Source: an uncultured Alistipes sp. (GTDB lineage Bacteria; Bacteroidota; Bacteroidia; Bacteroidales; Rikenellaceae). Taken from it: a stretch of 37,504 bases of DNA. The notes under the pieces are model-generated. The model saw only the letters and a program-made list of their open reading frames with translations, had not been told where the DNA came from and searched no databases. The translations under genes were made by a program, and so were the position numbers. The DNA is taken from contig CAAGGY010000157.1 of the NCBI GenBank assembly GCA_900769525.1, positions 1-37,504 on the forward strand. Reading direction: 5' to 3'. This document shows positions 1 to 8,067 of this stretch, piece after piece. How positions within the stretch are numbered: the stretch's first letter is position 1; the number at the start of each line of letters is the position of its first letter.

Positions 1-60
1 CTCTTTTTTTTTCTTTTTTCAAAACATAGGGTTTTCGAAAAAAAGAAAAAAGAAAAAATG
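1..60. other. A/T-rich quasi-palindrome after the AAA ATPase gene
   Basis: This stretch lies directly downstream of the minus-strand ATPase stop codon. A T-rich half (T runs broken by single C) is followed by CAAAAC, ATAGG, GTTTTCG and an A-rich half (A runs broken by single G), so the two halves can pair into a long weak hairpin with small bulges. On neither strand does a U-run follow the stem as in a classical intrinsic terminator, so calling it a terminator would be a guess. Confidence 0.35.
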
Positions 61-1062
61 CTATCCAAGCAGTTTGTGCACCGACGACACACTCTTATAC
101 CCCAGCGCATCGGCTATCTGTTGCAGAGTCTTGCCCTCGGCACGCAGGGCACGGGCCTGCTCCAGGCGCTCGTCACGTACGTCGGAAGCCTCGGCACGCT
201 CACGCAGCAGCGCAAAGGGTACACGCTCGCCCGTGGCCACAAAGTTGAGCCCTGGCGTGAAGCGCAGCTCAAACGAGTCGTGCTTATAGTCGCTCGGGAG
301 GTAGTTGCCCTTGACGATGCAGAGGTGGCGTATGTCGTGGCGCTCAGGGTCGGGGCGCAGCTCCATGACAAGGCGCATCTTAGCCTCAAAACCCTGCGAG
401 CCTATGGCGTTGTGCTTCGAGGGGGCAAGACTCTCTGTGCGCTTGCCCGTGTGGTGCAGAAAGACGACAAGCGTTGAGTGCTTGACACTTAGTTGCGAAA
501 ACCTATTCACGAAGCTACGCACACGGTTATTCTCGTTCATAGGGCCCGTGTATAGGTCGGCAAAGGCGTCTATAATAACGAGGTCACGAGGCTTGTCCTC
601 GAGCATCGAGTCGAGGTTTTCGACGAGGTTGTCGAGCTCAAACACAAAGTCGAGCGAGGAGTATGCCTCAGGAGGGGTGTCGAGCTCCCGTAGCTGACGC
701 TGCATAAGCGAGCTTATCGCCTGCGCATCGTCCTCCGAGGCCACGTATATGGCACTGCGGTGTCGTGGATGCAGCCCAAAGCCCAAGAACGTGGGCGCAC
801 CACTCGCCACAGCCATGGCCAACGAGCGCAGAAATGTCGACTTGCCAGAGTCCGACGTGCCCACAAGGGCCACCACGCCCGTGCGAGGGATTATCGGGTC
901 GACAAGAGAGTCGGTGGTCTCAGGCATGGCCATAAGCATGTCGTAGCCGTTGACCAGCAGACGACGAAAGGTGCTTCGCTCGCTCTCGGCACGCTCACGC
1001 AGCTGGTCCATGAGCTGCTGAGTCTCGAGCCTTAGTTGTTCAATGATTGGATTGTCTGTCAT
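61..1062 (-). CDS. RecA-like AAA family ATPase (AAA_25/RepA-like) with C-terminal HTH
   Basis: A 333-residue P-loop ATPase. From the chosen start, Walker A is GTSDSGKST at residues 68-76 and Walker B is DLVIIDAFADL at 160-170, followed by a FLHHTGK segment like the RecA/DnaB-type ssDNA-contact region. The last ~35 residues (EGKTLQQIADALGYKSVSS) read as a helix-turn-helix. The open frame extends upstream to 1182, but I chose the ATG at 1062: the added N-terminus is compositionally unlike a protein and would cover the promoter at 1152-1182. Proteins of this family often sit on integrative elements and plasmids beside primase or VapE-like genes, as replication or regulatory ATPases. No partner is visible because the window ends here. 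The exact role is unknown. Confidence 0.8.
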   Translation of the reverse strand: MTDNPIIEQLRLETQQLMDQLRERAESERSTFRRLLVNGYDMLMAMPETTDSLVDPIIPRTGVVALVGTSDSGKSTFLRSLAMAVASGAPTFLGFGLHPRHRSAIYVASEDDAQAISSLMQRQLRELDTPPEAYSSLDFVFELDNLVENLDSMLEDKPRDLVIIDAFADLYTGPMNENNRVRSFVNRFSQLSVKHSTLVVFLHHTGKRTESLAPSKHNAIGSQGFEAKMRLVMELRPDPERHDIRHLCIVKGNYLPSDYKHDSFELRFTPGLNFVATGERVPFALLRERAEASDVRDERLEQARALRAEGKTLQQIADALGYKSVSSVHKLLG

Positions 1063-1151
1063 AGTTATAGATTGGTTAAATGGTGAATAACGGCGGCGCT
1101 CAGAGGCCCATACTGGGGTTAGCCACCTGTTCAAGAACTGAACTGACGGTG

Positions 1152-1182
1152 CAAATATACAACAGAAAAAGTGGTTTGTCAA
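1152..1182 (-). promoter_or_regulatory. Bacteroidota-type promoter for the AAA ATPase gene
   Basis: Read on the minus strand, TTGACA (1182-1177) is followed after 17 bases by TATATTTG (1159-1152), matching the Bacteroidota -7 consensus TAnnTTTG. It gives a leader of about 80 nt to the ATG at 1062. Confidence 0.6.
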
Positions 1183-1230
1183 GAGTTTTCGGTAAAATTA
1201 TTTTACCCGTAGGGTTCAAGGGCTGAACGG

Positions 1231-1404
1231 AGGGGGCAGAGATTAGGGATGGGTTCTGATGGGTTCTAATAGGTTCTGATGGGGTGGGTTCTGATGAGTT
1301 CTGATGAGTTCTGATGGGGATTTTTTTTGAGGGCCTCCCCGCCCTCCCCACAAGAACCCACAAGAACCCACAAGAACCCACTACCAACCCCTCGCCCTCT
1401 GCCA
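1231..1404. repeat. Large imperfect palindrome with 10-bp tandem-repeat arms (copy 1)
   Basis: The left arm starts GGGGGCAGAG and then holds six copies of a 10-bp unit (GRGTTCTGAT, 1251-1315, one 5-bp insertion). The centre is a T-run followed by GAGGGCCTCCCCGCCC. The right arm has three exact units CAAGAACCCA (1351-1380) and ends CCCTCTGCC, which pairs with the GGCAGAG at the left end. GGGTTCT in the left units pairs with AGAACCC in the right units, so about 8 of every 10 positions can pair. The open frames across it are side effects of the repeat. A related copy lies downstream of dnaK. Confidence 0.85.
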
Positions 1405-1601
1405 TTTTGTCAGTCACCGTGTCACTCAAAGTGCTGTTTTGTCAGCCTCGCAACCACCAATGCGACACTTCTGACACATTTAGCCGTTTGGCACACCATT
1501 TGTCCATACCTACAATGTCGAGCGACAACGTGGCAACAACGCCAAAGCAACGCCCGACCACCGAAATGAAAAATTTAATTAACATATAAAATATTACAAC
1601 T
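1405..1601 (+). other. dnaK upstream region, no clear promoter seen
   Basis: About 200 bases lead into dnaK. I find no TAnnTTTG motif with good spacing and no CIRCE element (TTAGCACTC-N9-GAGTGCTAA). The best weak candidate is TTTG at 1487-1490 with TACAATG at 1511-1517. GACACTT and GACACAT occur as a close direct repeat near 1463-1478. Heat-shock control of dnaK is usual, but the element is not identified here. Confidence 0.4.
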
Positions 1602-3497
<1,896 letters not shown>

Positions 3498-3520
3498 CGA
3501 CCAACATACTCACCAACAAG

Positions 3521-3557
3521 AGTTGCCCAATCTCTCGATTAGGCAACTTTTTTTTTT
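3521..3557 (+). terminator. Intrinsic terminator of dnaK
   Basis: AGTTGCC (3521-3527) and GGCAACT (3542-3548) form a 7-bp stem around a 14-nt loop, followed by a run of nine further T (3549-3557). It sits 24 bases after the dnaK stop. Confidence 0.9.
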
Positions 3558-3559
3558 GC

Positions 3560-3830
3560 GCAGAGGTTAGGGGAGGTTAGGGAGTGGGTTCTGATGAGTT
3601 CTGATAGGTTCTGATGGGATGGGTTCTGATAGGTTCTGATGAGTTCTGGTGGGGATTTTATTTCGAGAGCCTCCTCGCCCTCCCCACAAGAACCCACCAG
3701 ACCCCACAAGAACCCACCAGACCCCACAAGCCCCCACAAGAACCCACAAGAACCCACAAGAACCCAAAAGAACCCACAAGAACCCACAAGCCCCCAAAAG
3801 CCTCCCCCCCCCACAAAAACCCTCCCATAT
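3560..3830. repeat. Large imperfect palindrome with 10-bp tandem-repeat arms (copy 2)
   Basis: Related to the element upstream of dnaK. It begins GCAGAGGTTAGGG and has a left arm of six units of GRGTTCTGAT type (3586-3650, one 5-bp insertion). The centre is GGGGATTTTATTTCGAGAG then CCTCCTCGCCC, closely matching copy 1. The right arm is about twelve 10-bp units of CACAAGAACC with variants CACCAGACCC and CACAAGCCCC (about 3684-3805), ending in a C-run. Copy 2 has a much expanded right arm compared with copy 1. I see no gene in it. Confidence 0.85.
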
Positions 3831-3861
3831 TTTCTCAAACTTAAAAAAATGACTATCTTTG
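3831..3861 (+). promoter_or_regulatory. Promoter of the steroid/bile-acid reductase operon
   Basis: TTTC at 3831-3834, a 19-base spacer, and a consensus -7 element TATCTTTG at 3854-3861. It lies about 130 bases before the 5-alpha-reductase start and after repeat copy 2, so the operon has its own promoter and a long leader. Confidence 0.8.
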
Positions 3862-3888
3862 TGCGATTTATGCGCACACACGCAGAGC

Positions 3889-3940
3889 GCACGTAGCAAC
3901 CTACGCCCACAACACGCACGTAGCACCTACGCCACAACAC
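3889..3940 (+). repeat. Tandem repeat of a small hairpin in the operon leader
   Basis: Two adjacent near-identical copies (27 and 25 bases) of a unit beginning GCACGTAGCA and ending ACAACAC. Each contains CGTAG, a 3-4-base loop and CTACG, so the leader RNA could form two identical small hairpins in a row. It lies inside the probable 5' untranslated leader of the reductase operon. A regulatory role is inference. Confidence 0.65.
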
Positions 3941-3991
3941 CCTGCACCTGCGCACCTAAGCAAGCAGACACAAACAAATAAAAGAAGAGAT

Positions 3992-4774
3992 ATGTTTACA
4001 GAGTTAATCTCATTCGAGACCTACACCACCTTCCTATGGATTATGGCCGCAGTTGCCGTGGTGGTATTCGTTGCCCTCTACTTCGTGGAGGCAGGCTATG
4101 GCTACCTTTTCAACCCCAAGTTTGGCTTCCCTGTGCCCAACAAGGTTGCCTGGGTTATCATGGAGTGCCCCGTCTTCTTCGTCATGGCTCTGCTGTGGTG
4201 GCTCTCGCCCGCACGCTTCGAGGTAGCACCGCTTGTTCTGTTTGCGGTGTTCCAGACCCACTACTTCCAGCGCTCGTTCATCTTCCCGCTGCTCATTCGT
4301 GGCAACTCGAAGATGCCTGTGGGCATTATGCTTATGGGTGCAGTGTTCAACACCCTCAACGCTGTGATGCAGGGTGGCTGGATATTCTACTACGGCCCTG
4401 AGCAGGGTTACTACGATGGCTGGATGTCGAAGCCTTATATCTACATCGGCATCGCCGTGTTCCTGTTCGGCTTTATCACCAACCTCCACTCCGACTACAT
4501 CATCCGCAACCTACGTAAGCCTGGCGACACGAAGCACTACATCCCTAAGGGAGGTATGTTTAAGTATGTATCGTCGGCAAACTACTTCGGTGAGTTTATG
4601 GAGTGGGTGGGCTTCGCTATTGCCTCATGGTCGTGGGCAGGCGTTGTATTTGCGCTCTGGACCTTTGCCAACCTCGGACCTCGCTCAGCGTCGTTGTACA
4701 AGCGCTATGAGCGTGAGTTTGGAGCGGAGTTCACCTCGCTTGGACGCAAGCGCATCATTCCGTTCATCTACTAA
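3992..4774 (+). CDS. 3-oxo-5-alpha-steroid 4-dehydrogenase (steroid 5-alpha-reductase, 5AR)
   Basis: A 260-residue integral membrane NADPH-dependent reductase of the SRD5A family, adding hydrogen to the delta-4 bond of 3-oxo-steroids to give the 5-alpha (allo) form. It resembles human SRD5A1/2 in length and along its length. MECPVFF matches the mammalian QELPSF segment and HYFQRSF matches HYFHRTF, placing the expected catalytic Glu and Tyr at E58 and Y91. NLHSDYIIRNLRKPGD, IPKGGMF and ANYFGEFMEW match the cofactor-binding half, and the C-terminus IIPFIY is also family-like. Several hydrophobic membrane segments are visible. It is the first gene of a three-gene operon with an OYE-family reductase and an SDR. 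The substrate (bile acid or steroid hormone) cannot be read from sequence. Confidence 0.92.
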   Translation: MFTELISFETYTTFLWIMAAVAVVVFVALYFVEAGYGYLFNPKFGFPVPNKVAWVIMECPVFFVMALLWWLSPARFEVAPLVLFAVFQTHYFQRSFIFPLLIRGNSKMPVGIMLMGAVFNTLNAVMQGGWIFYYGPEQGYYDGWMSKPYIYIGIAVFLFGFITNLHSDYIIRNLRKPGDTKHYIPKGGMFKYVSSANYFGEFMEWVGFAIASWSWAGVVFALWTFANLGPRSASLYKRYEREFGAEFTSLGRKRIIPFIY

Positions 4775-4794
4775 TCGACAAACAACTTTACACT

Positions 4795-6042
4795 ATGGAT
4801 AACAAGAAGCGACTCGAGGAGTCAAAACTATTTACACCCTACAAATTAGGTAGTGTAACACTTCGCAACCGTGTCATTCGCTCGGCAGCGTTCGAATCAA
4901 TGGGTAAGGACTTCGGCCCTACACAAAAGCTCAAGGACTACCACGTCAGCGTGGCACGTGGTGGCGTGGGTATGACCACCGTTGCCTACGCCTCAATCAA
5001 CCGTAGCGGCATCTCGTTCAACAAGCAGCTATGGTTGCGTGATGAGATTGTCCCAGCATTGCGTGACCTCACCGACGCCGTTCACGCTGAGGGTGCTGCC
5101 GTGGGCATACAGCTCGGCCACTGCGGTAACATGACACACTGGTCAACAGCGGGTAGCTTCCCAGTATCGGCCTCTAACGGCTTCAACCTCTACTCGCCAA
5201 CCTTCCACCGCCGCATGACGCACAAGGAGATTGCACAATTTGCCAAGGACTTCGGCACTGCCGTGGAGACAGCCTACAACGCTGGCTTCGACTCAGTAGA
5301 GGTTCACGCAGGCCACGGCTACCTCATCTCGCAGTTCCTCTCACCATATACCAACCACCGCCACGATGAGTTTGGTGGTAAGCTCGAGAACCGCATGCGC
5401 TTTATGAATATGTGCTTGGAGGAGGTGTGCGAGGCTGCACGCAAGCGAGGCATGGGCGTACTCGTTAAGCACAACATGGAGGATGGCTTCAAGCGAGGCA
5501 TACAGATAGATGAGTCAATCGAGATTGCCAAGCAGATTGAGTCGTTCGGTGTCGATGGCATCGTGCTCTCATCGGGCTTCGTCTCTAAGGCCCCTATGGC
5601 CGTTATGCGTGGCCGTATCCCAACAAAGACCATGGGTTACTACATGGGCTGGAACGAGTGGCTTCAAAAGATTGTAGTCTCGTTGTTCGGTCAGTGGCTT
5701 ATTAAGCAGTACGACTTCGAGGAGTGCTACTTCTTAGAGAATGCCAAGAAGTTCCGTGCAGCGTTGAAGGGTCCGTTGGTTTATGTCGGTGGCCTTGTGT
5801 CACGTGAGGGCATCGAGAGGGTCTTGGACGAGGGCTTCGAGCTGGTGCAGATGGCCCGTGCTTTGGTCAACGACCCAGCCTTTGTCAACAAGCTCAAGGA
5901 GGGTGATATGTCAACACGCAGCGGTTGCGACCACCGTGACTACTGCATGGCACGTATGTATTCAGTAGATATGCAGTGCTGCCACAACTGCAAGGAGCAT
6001 ATTCCTGAGCGTTTGTGGCGCGAGATTAACAAGATTAAGTAA
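4795..6042 (+). CDS. NADH:flavin oxidoreductase, old yellow enzyme family (probable 5-beta-reductase, 5BR)
   Basis: A 415-residue FMN TIM-barrel enzyme related to BaiCD/BaiH-type delta-4-3-oxo-steroid oxidoreductases. The N-terminal LFTPYKLGSVTLRNRVI, QLGH at 106-109, and HAGHGYLISQFLSPYTNHR at 171-189 followed by DEFGG are family hallmarks. It stops after the barrel and lacks the second FAD/NAD(P) domain of the long 2,4-dienoyl-CoA reductase type. A C-terminal cysteine group (C378, C384, C395, C396, C399) may hold a metal or Fe-S cluster, but the spacing is not the textbook one. It lies 20 bases after 5AR. In the described pathway this enzyme can run as a 5-beta-dehydrogenase, making the delta-4 intermediate that 5AR then reduces. 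Confidence 0.85.
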   Translation: MDNKKRLEESKLFTPYKLGSVTLRNRVIRSAAFESMGKDFGPTQKLKDYHVSVARGGVGMTTVAYASINRSGISFNKQLWLRDEIVPALRDLTDAVHAEGAAVGIQLGHCGNMTHWSTAGSFPVSASNGFNLYSPTFHRRMTHKEIAQFAKDFGTAVETAYNAGFDSVEVHAGHGYLISQFLSPYTNHRHDEFGGKLENRMRFMNMCLEEVCEAARKRGMGVLVKHNMEDGFKRGIQIDESIEIAKQIESFGVDGIVLSSGFVSKAPMAVMRGRIPTKTMGYYMGWNEWLQKIVVSLFGQWLIKQYDFEECYFLENAKKFRAALKGPLVYVGGLVSREGIERVLDEGFELVQMARALVNDPAFVNKLKEGDMSTRSGCDHRDYCMARMYSVDMQCCHNCKEHIPERLWREINKIK

Positions 6043-6051
6043 GCAGAGGTT

Positions 6052-6867
6052 ATGTGTTTTCGTCGCAACTTAGGCAACGTTGAGCGTGGCTCAGCGTGGG
6101 CGCTTGTCACAGGCTCAGCACTCGGCATCGGACGTCAGTATGCTGAGCAGCTTGCCGAGCGTGGCTATAATATATATATGGTAGACATCCTCGAAGATGT
6201 TGTCCGTGAGGCCGAGATTATCGAGCATTCGCACCGTGTGAAGTGCGTAGCCAAGGTCATGGACCTCGCAACACAGGATGCAGCACGCACCCTCCACGCC
6301 ACGACCACTGCCGAGGGCTACGTCTTCGACGTTGTAATCAACAATGCAGGTATGTTCTCGCACTGCGACATCCTCACCACACCCCTCGAGCGTATCGAGC
6401 GCCTTATCACGCTTCACGACCTCACGCTCACGATGATGTGTCGCCTCTATGGCGAGGATATGAAGCGCCGAGGCTATGGTCGTCTGCTCAATATGTCGAG
6501 CTACTCTATCTGGATGCCATTCCCAGGCTTGGCCCTCTATAGCGCCTCAAAGGCCTACGTCAAGAGCTTCACCGAGGCATTTGCCAAGGAGCTACGCAAG
6601 ACAGGTGTCACAATCACGGCCATCTGCCCCGCAGGTATCGCCACCGACCTCTACGGCCTATCGAAGGATTTGCAGAAGTTCGGCACCAAGACAGGCATCC
6701 TAATGAAGCCAAGCAGCTGTGCTCGTCGTGGCCTCAAGGCTATGTTCAAGGGCCGCAGCGTTGTGGTGCCCGACTGGTGGTATAAGATTCTTATCCCAAT
6801 ATGCAAGTACCTGCCAGGATTTATCATTCGACCATTGCGCAACTTCACGATGAAGTGGCAGAAGTAA
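6052..6867 (+). CDS. Short-chain dehydrogenase/reductase (probable 3-beta-hydroxysteroid dehydrogenase)
   Basis: A 271-residue classical SDR. The cofactor motif TGSALGIG is at residues 20-27, NNAG at 97-100, the active-site Ser in NMSSYS near 149-150, and YSASK gives Tyr163 and Lys167. The C-terminal third is basic and hydrophobic (WWYKILIPICKYLPGFIIRPL), suggesting loose membrane association as in 17-beta-HSD12-like enzymes. It starts nine bases after the OYE gene, so it is co-transcribed with the two steroid reductases. The likely reaction is NAD(P)H-dependent interconversion of a 3-oxo group with a 3-beta-hydroxyl. The steroid assignment rests on the neighbours; alone, only the SDR fold is certain. 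Confidence 0.8.
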   Translation: MCFRRNLGNVERGSAWALVTGSALGIGRQYAEQLAERGYNIYMVDILEDVVREAEIIEHSHRVKCVAKVMDLATQDAARTLHATTTAEGYVFDVVINNAGMFSHCDILTTPLERIERLITLHDLTLTMMCRLYGEDMKRRGYGRLLNMSSYSIWMPFPGLALYSASKAYVKSFTEAFAKELRKTGVTITAICPAGIATDLYGLSKDLQKFGTKTGILMKPSSCARRGLKAMFKGRSVVVPDWWYKILIPICKYLPGFIIRPLRNFTMKWQK

Positions 6868-6876
6868 AAGAGCAAG

Positions 6877-8010
6877 ATGATGCAGCAACAAGAGCAACAT
6901 ATTGATTCACAGGCAACTAACAGCCAGTGTAGACAACGCAAACCAAGACGTGGACTTCGAGCAACACTCATTGTCCTCGCTGCGTTGCTTGCGCTTATTG
7001 TTGTGATTGTCGCTGCCGTCATCATCTGGCTTGGCCCTATCGCCGAGCGTGTTGTGGAGCGCTACGACAAGGAGCTTATCGGTCGCCGCATCGAGATGAG
7101 CAACCTGCGCATCAAGCTCTTTCGTGGCGAGCTCTCGGTCGACAGCCTTCGTATGTTCGAGCCTAACGACTCGACCCACTTCGTCAACATCGACCGCCTC
7201 GAGAGTAGCATCGCAGTATGTGAAGCCTTCAAACGCCATATCGACATCACAGGCATAAGCCTTAGCCGCCCCGAGGCCTCGGTGGTGCAGCGTGACACGG
7301 TGTTTAACTTCGACGATATTATCACATTCATCGACACCACCTACCTTAGCTCCGAAATCGACACAACGGCTGTCGAGGGCGAGCCTTGGAGGGTATCTAT
7401 CAAGAACATAAAGCTCGAGAGTGGCCGTGCCTCATACCTCGACACGGTGCTCGACCAGAGTTGGGTTGTAAGCAGCCTCAACGTCCTGAGCGACAGCATC
7501 ATGCTCTCCGATGCCAAGAGCTTCATCGTGGCCAATGCCAACATCAACGAGCGAGCACACCTCGACGGCACATTAGGCATCAACCTCTCAAACCTCGACT
7601 TCGAGTTCGATGGCACACTCAGCAACTTCTCACTCGCCGACCTATATAAATATATAGTGCCGGTGCTCAACATCTCGCAAATCGAGGGATTGCTCTCGAC
7701 AGATATCAACATCGAGGGCAACGCCTCGGAGCTCACGGCCATGGATATCAAGGGTGCGCTCTCGCTCGATGGCTTCCAGCTCACAGGGCGTGACGGAGGT
7801 AACCTACTCTCTGCTGGCAACCTCACGGCCCACATCTCGGAGCTCAACATCGACAAGCAGAGCTACATCCTCTCGTCGCTCGTTGCGTCGAACTACTCTA
7901 CGCAGTTTATCATGCACAAGGATGGCCGCACCAACTTCGACGGCCTCTTCTACGACGAGCCTGAGGTGAGCCTCGAGACCACCTCCGAGAGCGTTAGCAG
8001 CAACATCTAA
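6877..8010 (+). CDS. DUF748/AsmA-like protein, N-terminal part (gene split by an in-frame stop)
   Basis: 377 residues. A basic N-terminus and one membrane helix (about residues 29-53) are followed by repeated beta-rich segments of the DUF748/AsmA-like type (IEMSNLRIKLFRGELSVDSL, FEFDGTLSNFSLADL). Such proteins are inner-membrane-anchored periplasmic bridges, probably moving lipids to the outer membrane. The frame ends in TAA at 8008-8010, but the same frame stays open without a stop for 19 codons up to the next ATG at 8068 and on to 9366. The two pieces would form one 829-residue protein of ordinary DUF748 length. I read this as a nonsense mutation or sequencing error in one gene. Confidence 0.75.
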   Translation: MMQQQEQHIDSQATNSQCRQRKPRRGLRATLIVLAALLALIVVIVAAVIIWLGPIAERVVERYDKELIGRRIEMSNLRIKLFRGELSVDSLRMFEPNDSTHFVNIDRLESSIAVCEAFKRHIDITGISLSRPEASVVQRDTVFNFDDIITFIDTTYLSSEIDTTAVEGEPWRVSIKNIKLESGRASYLDTVLDQSWVVSSLNVLSDSIMLSDAKSFIVANANINERAHLDGTLGINLSNLDFEFDGTLSNFSLADLYKYIVPVLNISQIEGLLSTDINIEGNASELTAMDIKGALSLDGFQLTGRDGGNLLSAGNLTAHISELNIDKQSYILSSLVASNYSTQFIMHKDGRTNFDGLFYDEPEVSLETTSESVSSNI

Positions 8011-8067
8011 GCCCAGCGTGAGAGGGTTACAATCGCCACCGAGAGTAGCACTTCGCCACTCAGTGGC

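Noticed and set aside
1100..1429. Minus-strand frame of 109 codons over the repeat upstream of dnaK
   Set aside because: Its sequence is mostly the translated 10-bp repeat (SEPIRTHQNPS-like), any frame of such a repeat stays open, and it overlaps the ATPase promoter.
1405..1601. CIRCE/HrcA heat-shock operator before dnaK
   Set aside because: The inverted repeat TTAGCACTC-N9-GAGTGCTAA is not present even in degenerate form.
3539..3955. Frames of 119-138 codons on the minus strand after dnaK
   Set aside because: They are low-complexity Gly/Leu/Val/Phe translations of the 10-bp repeat and run through the dnaK terminator.
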